Part shown: piece after piece, positions 17,226 to 25,906 of the stretch
Layout of the letters: each line of letters begins with the position of its first letter
Position numbering within the stretch: position 1 is the first letter of the stretch
Origin: Emcibacteraceae bacterium
Lineage (GTDB): Bacteria; Pseudomonadota; Alphaproteobacteria; Sphingomonadales; Emcibacteraceae
Length of the DNA stretch: 64,000 nt
Assembly (NCBI GenBank): GCA_041396985.1
Contig: JAWKXO010000001.1
Location: forward strand, 496,001 to 560,000
Reading direction: 5' to 3'
The notes under the pieces: model-generated
Told to the model about the DNA's origin: nothing
What the model saw: the letters and a program-made list of their open reading frames with translations, nothing else
Databases searched by the model: none
Program-made: the position numbers and the translations under genes

Positions 17226-18044
17226 TTAACGGAATAGTGAGAGCACTGTTCCAGGTGCCTGGTTCGCAATAGACAAGGCTTGCAAGCCAAGTTGCTGTTT
17301 CACCTGCAGTGACTGCAAGTTCGCACTTTCACGAGCCAGATCAGCATCAACCAGATTACCAATACCAACTTCGATAGCGTCAGAAAGCTTCTCAATGAAT
17401 GTTCCAACAACCTCAATACGTTTTGAACCCGCACCAAGTGCTGATAGTGAAGCATTCACAGTAGCAATCGCAGTAGAAATCGCTGTAACAGCAGCAAGAG
17501 CATTTGCAGATGTGTCAATAGACGTTGTTGCAAGTGCCAGAGTTGTTGAATCGATATCTTGTGCAGTAATCGTAATAGCATTTGCTGATAGACCATTCGC
17601 ATCAACGATCGCAACGATATTATTAGCTTGAAGTGCATTCAATCCGTTAAATTGAGCATTTTTCACAATTGTATTAATTTGTGAAACAAGCTGACGATAA
17701 TCGTTATTAAGAAGTCCGCGTGACGTTGCATCATTACCCTGGTCACGTGAAGCAACAGCTTTTTCTTTCAGTTGAACCAAAAGATCAGAAACTGCTTCCG
17801 CGCCGGCCAAAGCCACATCAACGGCACCAGTCGCACGGTCAAGACTTGATTTAACAGCTCTTAGACCACCAAGCTCGGCACGTTGTTTTTGTGCAATCGC
17901 AAAAACAGATGCATCATCCTTAGCACCAGCCACTTTAAGACCAGTGTTAATTCTGCTTTGAACAATATTTAATTGTGAATTTGTTTTATTCAGATTTTGC
18001 AGAGCAACGAGCGCACCTGCGTTTGTATTTACGGAAAAACCCAT
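17226..18044 (-). CDS. Flagellin (second copy)
   Basis: 272 residues, a short D0/D1-only flagellin. N-terminus GFSVNTNAGALVALQNLNKT, then VQSRINTGLKVAGAKDDASV; C-terminus VDADLARESANLQSLQVKQQ and a final VLSLFR. The middle (about 145-200) is rich in A, T, S and I and differs most from the first flagellin. No sigma-54 motif could be found upstream; instead the 243-base leader holds TTAAC-type boxes. AATGGAGATT before the ATG supplies a ribosome site. Two differently controlled flagellins suggest distinct positions in the filament, as in Caulobacter. Confidence 0.95.
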   Translation of the reverse strand: MGFSVNTNAGALVALQNLNKTNSQLNIVQSRINTGLKVAGAKDDASVFAIAQKQRAELGGLRAVKSSLDRATGAVDVALAGAEAVSDLLVQLKEKAVASRDQGNDATSRGLLNNDYRQLVSQINTIVKNAQFNGLNALQANNIVAIVDANGLSANAITITAQDIDSTTLALATTSIDTSANALAAVTAISTAIATVNASLSALGAGSKRIEVVGTFIEKLSDAIEVGIGNLVDADLARESANLQSLQVKQQLGLQALSIANQAPGTVLSLFR

Positions 18045-18179
18045 AGTATAATCTCCATTCTAGAGTATGTTACGGAGCATTTTGCTCCAGTTAGAGCCGA
18101 ATTTATTTCAGCCAGTTATAATGTTAACAAAAATGTCTTTCTGACACCTACTAACCTGACCAAATTATTCTACAACCCT

Positions 18180-18195
18180 TTAACAAAAATTTAAC
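18180..18195. promoter_or_regulatory. CtrA-like box upstream of second flagellin
   Basis: TTAACAAAAATTTAAC is TTAA-N7-TTAAC, full CtrA consensus spacing, about 140 bases before the flagellin ATG. A further TTAA-N6-TTAACCAT lies at 18269-18286. The region is AT-rich, so this is suggestive only. Confidence 0.42.
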
Positions 18196-18287
18196 AAGAT
18201 TCACCTTTTCATTAATAAGTTCAATAAATCATATATTATAATGAGTTACAACTAAAAAATTAATATAGTTAACAAAAATTAACCATA

Positions 18288-18743
18288 TTATACCTTAATT
18301 GAAGTCCCTGAATGTGGTGAAGATTCAGGTGAGTATCCGGTGGTCTGAGATGTATGCTGCTGCTGATTCTGTTCCTGCAGGGCCGCTGCATTTTTTTGCT
18401 GCATTGCAAGCCCTTCCATCACACTCCTGTTTACATCTATAAGCGCCTGGATATCCTCGTTTTCCCTGATAATTTTTGAGCTGTGCTTACCGACCCATAT
18501 GGATAGAGATATTATTTGCGCCCGAAGTGTTTTTGGAAGCTGGTTTCCCTCTACCGCACAATCCGTGGCAAACGTTGACCACATCCGTCTGTTCCAGTAA
18601 AGCGCGTCATGCAATTTCTGATCGGTTTTTGCCAATCCTTTTGCATCCATCAGGGCGCGGGTTACGTCAACAAATAGTCGATATTCCGTTTGCTGCGGTG
18701 TTTCGGTTGTTTTACTTGTATTCTGGTAGGCATTAAGTGACAT
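18288..18743 (-). CDS. flaF: Flagellar biosynthesis regulator FlaF
   Basis: 151 residues. Family motifs: LNAYQNTSKTTETPQQTEYR at the N-terminus, LFVDVTRALMDAK, LYWNRRMWSTFATDCAVEGN, LPKTLRAQIISLSIWVGKHS and LIDVNRSVMEGL. The C-terminal 30 residues are Q-rich and disordered. FlaF promotes flagellin translation and export, opposing FlbT in Caulobacter. It overlaps the flbT 3' end by 11 bases, so the antagonistic pair is translationally coupled. Confidence 0.92.
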   Translation of the reverse strand: MSLNAYQNTSKTTETPQQTEYRLFVDVTRALMDAKGLAKTDQKLHDALYWNRRMWSTFATDCAVEGNQLPKTLRAQIISLSIWVGKHSSKIIRENEDIQALIDVNRSVMEGLAMQQKNAAALQEQNQQQHTSQTTGYSPESSPHSGTSIKV

Positions 18744-19128
18744 GTGCTAATCTCAGATTTTCATACTCAAATAATTTTTTACATTTCATCAGTGCTTTAT
18801 AAAATTCACCTTCCATGACATCCTTGCTGATTGCCACACAAAGCAGTTTGGTTTCCGGGTCTTCTACCACACCAAGAAATTCTGTCATTCTTAGAACAAA
18901 CTGTTCATGATATTTATTAAAGCCAGCTGGATCCATGTACATAAGCATGATGGGGAAATAGACATGTTTAACAGGTGTATCAACCTGCTCGGAAGGAAGA
19001 ATGTCCTTTTCCCTAAGCAGGGACGCTTTATTTTGTAGCACCAAAGTTGAGCGCCGATCACCATTTACGATGACGGCTCCATTTACAACAAATTTTTCCC
19101 CGGGCTTTAACGATAATTTCAACGCCAT
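18733..19128 (-). CDS. flbT: Flagellin mRNA-binding repressor FlbT
   Basis: 131 residues from the ATG at 19128, which gives the conserved start ALKLSLKPGEKFVVNGAVI; an upstream in-frame ATG at 19191 would add 21 non-conserved residues and is rejected. Other motifs: DRRSTLVLQNKASLLREKDI, HVYFPIMLMYMD. FlbT binds the 5' untranslated region of flagellin mRNA and blocks translation until the hook is complete. It precedes flaF, and is divergent from the FlmG-like gene, sharing a 158-base spacer with a TTAACCATTT palindrome. Confidence 0.92.
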   Translation of the reverse strand: MALKLSLKPGEKFVVNGAVIVNGDRRSTLVLQNKASLLREKDILPSEQVDTPVKHVYFPIMLMYMDPAGFNKYHEQFVLRMTEFLGVVEDPETKLLCVAISKDVMEGEFYKALMKCKKLFEYENLRLAHVT

Positions 19129-19183
19129 TTTATTTTTTCTTCCTATATCCTGTATTATTAATAACGAGGATAATATACTTCTG

Positions 19184-19210
19184 TTAACCATTTCACAATT
19201 AAATGGTTAA
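19184..19210. promoter_or_regulatory. Inverted repeat between flbT and flmG-like gene
   Basis: TTAACCATTT-N7-AAATGGTTAA, a perfect 10-base inverted repeat containing two opposed TTAACCAT half-sites of the type bound by CtrA. It sits 55 bases from flbT and 76 from the divergent gene, so a dimeric regulator could act on both. Confidence 0.5.
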
Positions 19211-19286
19211 TATAATCTAAAAATGATAAAGAATATTTTATATAAATAGTCATATATTAATAAAAATAGCAATTACGGGCATTTAA

Positions 19287-20963
19287 ATGACAAACAAGAG
19301 AAAAAAAATTTCGCCGGAACCTTCTCCTCCTAAAAATAAGGCTCAGTATATAAAACTCTTAAAAAAAGGCATTACGTATCACAGAAACTCTGACTTCATA
19401 AATGCAATTAAACATCTTAATAAAGCAATGGAGTATGATACTAAAAATTCTCAGTTATTCATGTTGCTGGCTGACAGCTTATTTAAAATCGACAATAAAC
19501 AGGCCGCTTTACAGGTCATGTCCCATGCGCTTGAAGCAAATCCAGATGATCCGGCCAATGTTCTGGTTTTAGGGAATGCCGCTTATAATATGCAATTTTT
19601 TGATCTTGCTGCAAAAATTCATGCTCACCATATAAGACTAAGCCCCAATGACCCAATAGGGTATAATAATTATGCAACCGCGCTCAGGGAAGACGGCAAA
19701 CTTAATGAAGCCATTTCAATTCTTCAGGATGTTCTACCCTTATTTCCGCAATCTGTCGAGCTATGGAATACATTGGGGTCCATTGTGGCTTTTCGCGACG
19801 GTAAAGAAAAAGCGATCGTATTTTTTGAGGAGTCCCTTAAACTCAATCCGGAAAATGCACAAGCCTTAAACAATATTGCGCCAGCATATTATTCCGTAGG
19901 TAATTATAAAAAAGCCGAGGAAATGATAAGAAAGGCCATTAAAGTTCAACCAACAATGAAGGACCCCCATCTGTATCTTGCAACCCTGTTGCTCAGCACC
20001 CGGCAGTTCAAAGAAGGTTGGGAGGAATATCAATGGCGGCATGATGCAAAAATAAAACTGACAATAAGATTTAATCAGCTTCCTTATTGGCAGGGAGAGC
20101 CGCTTAAAGGAAAAAAAATATTTGTCTTTTGCGAACAGGGCATCGGTGATGAAATTTTGTTTACGTGGCATTTTAATGAATTAATTAAGGAAGCCGATAA
20201 AGTTGGTATAGCCTGTGCCGAGAGGCTGGTACCATTATTTAGAAGCAGCTTTCCAGATGCCCAAGTTGAAAAAACTCTCACAAAGCTTAATAAGCAGAGT
20301 GATGATATTTTTCGCGCCTTTCCGGATTTTAATCTTGAAGAATTTGATTATCAGTGTGCTGCCTGTGATGTCACAAAATATAAATGGCAATCATATGAAG
20401 ACATTAAAGATAACATTATTCCTACATTAAAACCTGATCAGAAAATTGTTAAGCACTGGAAAAAAGAGCTTGATAAGCTGCCGCATAAAATTTCCATTGG
20501 GGTTGCCTGGCGAAGCGGTATAACACTCGCTAACAGGTCGCGAAATTACACTGAATTACTCAACTGGAAACCATTATTAGAGCACCCAAATGTAAATTAT
20601 GTAAATGTTCAATATGGAGACTGTGACGCAGAGTTGGCTGAGTTAGAGGAAAAAACCGGAATTAAAATTCATAATTTCAAGGATTTGGACCTCAGGGATG
20701 ATTTTGAAGCGACGACAGCAATGATGAGTTCACTTGATCTGGTCATTGGTCCTTCATCAGCGCCAACAATGCAGTCCCAGATGGCTGGGGTGGAAACATG
20801 GTTTATTATTTCCGGAATGCATTGGTGGAGTTTTGGTGAGGATAAACCAAAATGGAACCCGAAATCAAGAATCCTTGAGAAAAACGACAATGACCCGTGG
20901 TCCGGTCATATGGCCAATTGTGCTTCGGAACTGGGAAAATGGTTAAAAGCAAAAAGAAAATAA
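19287..20963 (+). CDS. TPR-glycosyltransferase, FlmG-like flagellin glycosyltransferase
   Basis: 558 residues, soluble. About 18-255 are tetratricopeptide repeats (for instance YIKLLKKGITYHRNSDFINA, ALEANPDDPANVLVLGNAAY, SLKLNPENAQALNNIAPAYY). From about 265 comes a GT-B-type glycosyltransferase domain: LPYWQGEPLKGKKIFVFCEQ, GIGDEILFTWHF, SIGVAWRSG, and the sugar-nucleotide loop DLVIGPSSAPTMQSQMAG. This layout is that of Caulobacter FlmG, whose TPR part binds flagellin and whose GT part adds pseudaminic acid. Placement beside flagellins, flaF/flbT and pse genes supports that role. Start is the ATG at 19287 with a weak ribosome site. Confidence 0.78.
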   Translation: MTNKRKKISPEPSPPKNKAQYIKLLKKGITYHRNSDFINAIKHLNKAMEYDTKNSQLFMLLADSLFKIDNKQAALQVMSHALEANPDDPANVLVLGNAAYNMQFFDLAAKIHAHHIRLSPNDPIGYNNYATALREDGKLNEAISILQDVLPLFPQSVELWNTLGSIVAFRDGKEKAIVFFEESLKLNPENAQALNNIAPAYYSVGNYKKAEEMIRKAIKVQPTMKDPHLYLATLLLSTRQFKEGWEEYQWRHDAKIKLTIRFNQLPYWQGEPLKGKKIFVFCEQGIGDEILFTWHFNELIKEADKVGIACAERLVPLFRSSFPDAQVEKTLTKLNKQSDDIFRAFPDFNLEEFDYQCAACDVTKYKWQSYEDIKDNIIPTLKPDQKIVKHWKKELDKLPHKISIGVAWRSGITLANRSRNYTELLNWKPLLEHPNVNYVNVQYGDCDAELAELEEKTGIKIHNFKDLDLRDDFEATTAMMSSLDLVIGPSSAPTMQSQMAGVETWFIISGMHWWSFGEDKPKWNPKSRILEKNDNDPWSGHMANCASELGKWLKAKRK

Positions 20964-20964
20964 A

Positions 20965-21477
20965 TTATTTTCGATTGTTGTATTTCGCAACAGACTGTTC
21001 CAGTCCCATTTTCAGTTCTTTACCAATTTCACCACCATCACCATCTATGCGGTCACGGATCACCACACGCATGGCATCAATATGCGCTTTAATAATTTCC
21101 ACGTGGTTATCTGTTAATCCTGAACCGGACGACGTAAAATTATAAAGCCCTTCGGCAAAATCGGTGATCAACTGGTAGCCAAATGTCCCGCCCTGCCCCT
21201 TCATATCATGAGCAATTGAGTTAATCCGTTCAAAATACCCTTTACGGTTTGTTTCATCATCAACGCAGCGCCGATGAACTTCAAACAGTTCATCAATAAC
21301 ACTCATAACCCAATCCGGATAATCTTCGGCCATTTCATTTAAGGCTTCTTCCGCTTCTGTAAGCAGATCATCATCAAATTCGATAACCGCATTGGCATCA
21401 AGTCCAAGACCTGCGGTCTTTTCCTTCAGTCTGTTTTTTATGCGATAAAAGCGAACCTTGACACCTGGCTTAGACAT
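20965..21477 (-). CDS. Histidine phosphotransfer (Hpt) domain protein
   Basis: 170 residues, helical. The phospho-accepting histidine is H90 in RINSIAHDMKGQGGTFGY, the Hpt signature. About 80 residues precede the Hpt bundle and have no recognisable domain. It overlaps the preceding response-regulator gene by eight bases, implying a phosphorelay pair. No histidine kinase is encoded nearby, so the donor must be elsewhere, perhaps a chemotaxis-type or hybrid kinase. Convergent with the FlmG-like gene, one base apart. Confidence 0.82.
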   Translation of the reverse strand: MSKPGVKVRFYRIKNRLKEKTAGLGLDANAVIEFDDDLLTEAEEALNEMAEDYPDWVMSVIDELFEVHRRCVDDETNRKGYFERINSIAHDMKGQGGTFGYQLITDFAEGLYNFTSSGSGLTDNHVEIIKAHIDAMRVVIRDRIDGDGGEIGKELKMGLEQSVAKYNNRK

Positions 21478-22021
21478 TGACTATCTCCACTTCAGGACTG
21501 TTATAGGTTAATTTACGTCTGTCTTCCCCGCTAAACGGAATTTCCTGGCGCCGTCTGTCAGGACCGAAATAAGAGCTTGTATGAACAAATTGTCTTGGTT
21601 TAAAAATTACGGATTTAAGTTTGTCCGCCAAGGCGTTAACGGAGAATGGCTTTGACATGAATTCTGTAACACCCATTTCGCGCGCTTCATGTACTCTTTT
21701 CGGTTCTGAATATCCGGTCAGCATTATAAATGGTTTAAATCGGTCCCTGCTGTCCTTATGGCGTCTGATCCAGCGCAGCAGCATAAGACCATTTACCGGG
21801 CTCATTTCCCAGTCACTGATCACAATATCAACCGACATCATACCGGCTTTCATGGGATTTTCTTCAACCAGCTTGATAAATTCGATCGCTTCGGCACCGT
21901 CATCAACGGATCTTACTGACTGAACGCCGAGAATTCTAACACTGTTTACCAATAATGCACGGATAAAGGGGCTGTCTTCCACAACAAGAACACTTATTCG
22001 ACTTAAATCAATCCCACTCAT
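21470..22021 (-). CDS. Single-domain response regulator (CheY-like)
   Basis: 183 residues. Receiver domain residues are intact: acidic pair E15/D16, phospho-acceptor D70 (IVISDWEMSP), T102 (IMLTGYSE) and K124 (FMSKPFS). A C-terminal tail of about 45 residues contains FGPDRRR and DRRK, a feature of a common alphaproteobacterial CheY-like group, and has no DNA-binding domain. The gene is coupled to the Hpt gene. The flagellar setting suggests a motility or cell-pole role, but nothing in the sequence proves it. Confidence 0.85.
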   Translation of the reverse strand: MSGIDLSRISVLVVEDSPFIRALLVNSVRILGVQSVRSVDDGAEAIEFIKLVEENPMKAGMMSVDIVISDWEMSPVNGLMLLRWIRRHKDSRDRFKPFIMLTGYSEPKRVHEAREMGVTEFMSKPFSVNALADKLKSVIFKPRQFVHTSSYFGPDRRRQEIPFSGEDRRKLTYNSPEVEIVNV

Positions 22022-22254
22022 AAATTATCTCTTTAATTATATTACTTTATTAACATCTGTTAGCCATTTAAACTCTATTATGGTAAACAAATTATAAATT
22101 ATAATTAATTAAATAATATTACCAGATTTTAATGATATAATAATCATTGAGGCGTTATAAAAAACACCATTATCAATTGGTGCGATCCTCTTGCGATCAA
22201 TAGGCTGCACTGATACAATAGATGCAGTAGAGTATTTTTAGGCAGATCAGGTAT

Positions 22255-24834
22255 ATGAGTGACAAAAAAGGCATAAAAACCAGGCAGGTCGTTACGGCAC
22301 ACCCATCATCGCTGAAACATTCCAACTTAAACAGTGTAGAAAATCTGTCATTTTGGAATAAATTCAAGCGTCGGTGGCCGGTATATTTTGCTGGACTGAT
22401 CACTATTTGTTGGATTTCTTTTTGTGTTTATATCGCAAAAAACTCCGGGATTAATCTTGCTTCAATGCCGCTTATGGAATTGTCAGCAATTCTTTCCGGA
22501 GTGATGCTTCCTTTGGTTTTGATCTGGATATTATGTCTGGTATTAATACGTGTTAATCCGATTGAAGAAAATTATCGCGCCCTTGAAACAGGGCTTGACC
22601 AGCTTCTGAACCCTGTGGAAATTACCCGGACAAGAATTGTCAAAATTATTGATAACCTAAAAACTGAAATAGATAAAATTGACAAAGCCGGTGACGTTGC
22701 CGCAAACCGGTTTCAGAAACTTCAGGAAGATTTTAAAAAACAGATTTCAGAACTTTTCGATGCAACTATTGATGCGGATGCAAGATCCTCTCAAATCAGA
22801 GAAAAGCTTTCCGGCGAGCGGGAAGCGATTTCAACATTGACATCAGATATTCAAAAACAGACTGAACAGTTGACTGTGCAATTCAAACAGTTCAGGGAAG
22901 ATGTGCAGCAAACAAGCGACGATACAAAAAAGCACTCTGAATTTTTGAATAATGAGTTGAGCTTTCAAAACAAAACTCTTGAAAACAGATCAAAACAGAT
23001 TGAGGAAAATCTCGAAGGACTTGGCAAAAGACTTGCTAAAATTTCCGATGATATTACGGATCAGTCAAACCATTCCTATCATCATCTAAGTGAAGTCATT
23101 GACGGCTTTGATGAAAGAAGAGCAGTTCTTAATAATTTCATGACAACCTTGATGGACGAAGTCGGCTCAATTTGTGAGAAACTTGATAAACAGGCCAACA
23201 CACTAAACGATTTTAGTGGAAAATCATCAAAAACAAGCGAGAAAATAACCAGGGAAATAAAAACCCAAGCTGAGGAGCTTTCTAGAATTGCCGAAAAAAC
23301 CCTTAAAGACATTTCTGCAAGCGGCGCTGCAATTGAAAAGCAAACCCGCTTTATGGGAACATCTATTGATGAGGCAACTGAAAACAGTAAAATAAGCATA
23401 GCCAGAGCAAGTGATTATTTCACTGAAAAAGCGAACGACCTTAACCGCGTATCAAGCGATCTTGAAGACAGCATCAAACAGAACCTAGATGAAATTTCAA
23501 ATATTCTTACTGATAAAGCCCTATCCCTAGGCGATGATATCTCAATTCAGTTCCAGAATATCGAAGCTGACCTTGAACGCGGTAATGAGGCCATTTCGGA
23601 CATTCTTGCGCGCAATATCAATAAGCTGTCCGGCCATATTGAAAACAGCAAAGCAGAAACGGAAAAATATTTGCAGGAAATTCTGTCTTCAATTGAAGAG
23701 CAGTCGGACTATATTGGAAAATCACTTGGCGAGACAAGAGCTGATATTGTTGACCGTACTACTCTTCTGCAAACCGAACATCAAGCATTGGAAAAATATG
23801 CCGCCAGTTTTCAGGAAAGAATGGTCAGAACTGAAAATGAACTTAAAAAGCAGCAGGTCGACATGCTTTCCTGTATTACTGTTATTGAAGACGGGCTGGC
23901 TGTTTCCATAGATAAAATCAAAAAAAGCTCTACAAACCTTGGGGCTCATGGTCAACAGGTTATTGAAAGCATCATTTCACAGACTTCTGAACTTACAAAT
24001 CAGATTACAGAAGTACAGAACCGCAGCAAAAACAGTATTACAGAAATTCAGAATGCCAGCCTTAAAGCAACTGATAATATTCTGAATAGAGAAAAAGAAA
24101 CCACTGAAATTATTGAAGAATGGCTCCTGACGGCAAACAATGTCAGCATCGAGCATAATGAAAGCATGAAAAAAATTGAAAGCATCATGGGCGAGCTTTC
24201 AAAGCTTGAAAAAGCAACTGAAAATACGCTTTCAACTTCCGAAGAAAATATCAGAAGAATTTCCAGCGAGCTTCTGCGCAGCACAGACAGCATTCAAATT
24301 GCCTCCAATAGTGCTATTGAAGCACTGGATGAAACAAACAGGGCGCTGAATAAAAATGCTGAAAAATATCAGCAAATGATAAATGCAATTCAGCTGTCCA
24401 GCCAGAGCCTTGCCCTGAATGCCAACGCCATTGAAACCAAGCTAAAGAAAATCAATTCTGTCAATTTTGCGCATGTATCTGCAAGGATAATGGAAAAACT
24501 GCAATCAGAATCCATTGATATTATATATTACCTTGATGGCAGCATTCCTAAAGAGCTCTGGGACAATTACCTTGATGGTGATAAGAACCTGTTTATCCGC
24601 AAATTTAAAAAATATATAAGCAAACAAGCCGTTTCTGACATTAAAAATCATTATATTGAAAATTCGGAATTTAGAAAAAATGTAGATAGTTTCATCTATA
24701 CATTTGAAGAATTGCTTGCAACATTTAATGAATCCACCGAAACTGTATTTAAAGAAACTCTTATAACATCGGATATCAGCAAGGTTTACTTTGCGCTTGC
24801 AGAAGCAACCGGACGACTTAAACATAATGATTAA
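22255..24834 (+). CDS. Membrane-anchored giant coiled-coil protein, TipN-like layout
   Basis: 859 residues. Two membrane segments near the N-terminus (about 41-61 and 78-100) leave both ends in the cytoplasm; about 110-720 is an almost continuous coiled coil rich in E, K, S, I and Q. The last 115 residues form a separate domain (VSARIMEKLQSESIDIIYYL, SIPKELWDNYLDGDKNLFIR, ITSDISKVYFALAEATGRLK). Two membrane passes plus long coiled coil is the layout of TipN, the Caulobacter new-pole marker that positions the flagellum. The C-terminal domain resembles what I recall from alphaproteobacterial proteins of this type. TipN orthology is an inference. It overlaps the downstream TRAP gene by eight bases. 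Confidence 0.6.
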   Translation: MSDKKGIKTRQVVTAHPSSLKHSNLNSVENLSFWNKFKRRWPVYFAGLITICWISFCVYIAKNSGINLASMPLMELSAILSGVMLPLVLIWILCLVLIRVNPIEENYRALETGLDQLLNPVEITRTRIVKIIDNLKTEIDKIDKAGDVAANRFQKLQEDFKKQISELFDATIDADARSSQIREKLSGEREAISTLTSDIQKQTEQLTVQFKQFREDVQQTSDDTKKHSEFLNNELSFQNKTLENRSKQIEENLEGLGKRLAKISDDITDQSNHSYHHLSEVIDGFDERRAVLNNFMTTLMDEVGSICEKLDKQANTLNDFSGKSSKTSEKITREIKTQAEELSRIAEKTLKDISASGAAIEKQTRFMGTSIDEATENSKISIARASDYFTEKANDLNRVSSDLEDSIKQNLDEISNILTDKALSLGDDISIQFQNIEADLERGNEAISDILARNINKLSGHIENSKAETEKYLQEILSSIEEQSDYIGKSLGETRADIVDRTTLLQTEHQALEKYAASFQERMVRTENELKKQQVDMLSCITVIEDGLAVSIDKIKKSSTNLGAHGQQVIESIISQTSELTNQITEVQNRSKNSITEIQNASLKATDNILNREKETTEIIEEWLLTANNVSIEHNESMKKIESIMGELSKLEKATENTLSTSEENIRRISSELLRSTDSIQIASNSAIEALDETNRALNKNAEKYQQMINAIQLSSQSLALNANAIETKLKKINSVNFAHVSARIMEKLQSESIDIIYYLDGSIPKELWDNYLDGDKNLFIRKFKKYISKQAVSDIKNHYIENSEFRKNVDSFIYTFEELLATFNESTETVFKETLITSDISKVYFALAEATGRLKHND

Positions 24835-25906
24835 ATTCTTCAGATCGGTTTATTGTGCAACACTATTAATTTTACTGGTTGCCTGTAGCGGAAATGTTGA
24901 AAAAAAGTCAGATGCCTCGACAGAAGATAACCCGGTTAATTTCAAACTTGCCAGCACTTACCCTAGTACCCTGACTATTCTTGGAACAATGGCCAAGCGG
25001 TTTGAACAGCAGATCGATCTGATTTCAGGCGGCAATATCAAGTTCAGATTTTTTGAACCCGGTGCTCTCGCCCCGCCACTTGAAACATTTGATGCAGTCT
25101 CATATGGCGCATTGGACAGCGCCTGGTCATCCCCCGGCTTCTGGAGCGGGAAAGTACCCGCCCTGCAGACCTTCGCAGCAATCCCCTTCGGCCCTGACAG
25201 TGCAGAATATATGGCCTGGTATTATAATGGCGGTGGCAAGGAAATTTTTGAAGATATTTATCATAAACATAATATCCACAGCATTATTTGCGGTATAAGC
25301 CCACCTGAAGCTTCGGGTTGGTTTAAAAAGGAAATCAAAACACTTGATGACCTAAAAGGTATCAGAATGCGTTTCTTTGGCCTTGGCGCCCGCGTTATGA
25401 GCAAAATGGGAGTTTCAACCCAACTGCTTGCCACTGGTGATATTTTCCCGGCACTGGAACTTGGGGCCATTGACGCAACGGAATTTTCCGTACCGGCTGT
25501 TGATCAGAAACTTGGGTTTGATAAAATTGCAAAGCACTATTATTTCCCGGGCTGGCATCAGCAATCTACATTTTTTGAGTTAATGATTAATCTGGATAAA
25601 TGGCAAACTTTATCCGAAAGGCAAAAAGCGGAAATTTACACCACTTGTGGAGACAATATGCGCTTTGGAATTGCCGAAGGGGAAGCGCTGCAGGCGGAAG
25701 CCATTAACAAGCTAAAAGCCAGCGGGACAATATTCCACAAATGGCCGGATGAAATTCTTGATGCTTTTGAGGCCGCATGGATGGAAGTTGCCGAAGAAGA
25801 AGCCGCAAAAGACCTCGATTTTAAAAGATCGTGGGACTCTTTACAAAAATTCAGAGCATCATACAAAACATGGAAAGAGCTGGGCTATATTAAAGCGGAC
25901 CGTTGA
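24827..25906 (+). CDS. dctP: TRAP transporter substrate-binding lipoprotein (DctP family)
   Basis: 359 residues from the ATG at 24827, which gives a lipoprotein signal with lipobox LVAC (Cys20); a start at 24791 would add 12 residues and is less likely. DctP motifs: FKLASTYPSTLTILGTMAKR, FFEPGALAPPLETFDAV, GIRMRFFGLGARVMSKMGVS, TGDIFPALELGAIDATEF (the last contains the region that orients the substrate). It is like the DctP subgroup for 2-keto or carboxylate ligands, but the ligand cannot be read. It binds substrate in the periplasm for the DctQM permease downstream. Confidence 0.9.
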   Translation: MIKFFRSVYCATLLILLVACSGNVEKKSDASTEDNPVNFKLASTYPSTLTILGTMAKRFEQQIDLISGGNIKFRFFEPGALAPPLETFDAVSYGALDSAWSSPGFWSGKVPALQTFAAIPFGPDSAEYMAWYYNGGGKEIFEDIYHKHNIHSIICGISPPEASGWFKKEIKTLDDLKGIRMRFFGLGARVMSKMGVSTQLLATGDIFPALELGAIDATEFSVPAVDQKLGFDKIAKHYYFPGWHQQSTFFELMINLDKWQTLSERQKAEIYTTCGDNMRFGIAEGEALQAEAINKLKASGTIFHKWPDEILDAFEAAWMEVAEEEAAKDLDFKRSWDSLQKFRASYKTWKELGYIKADR

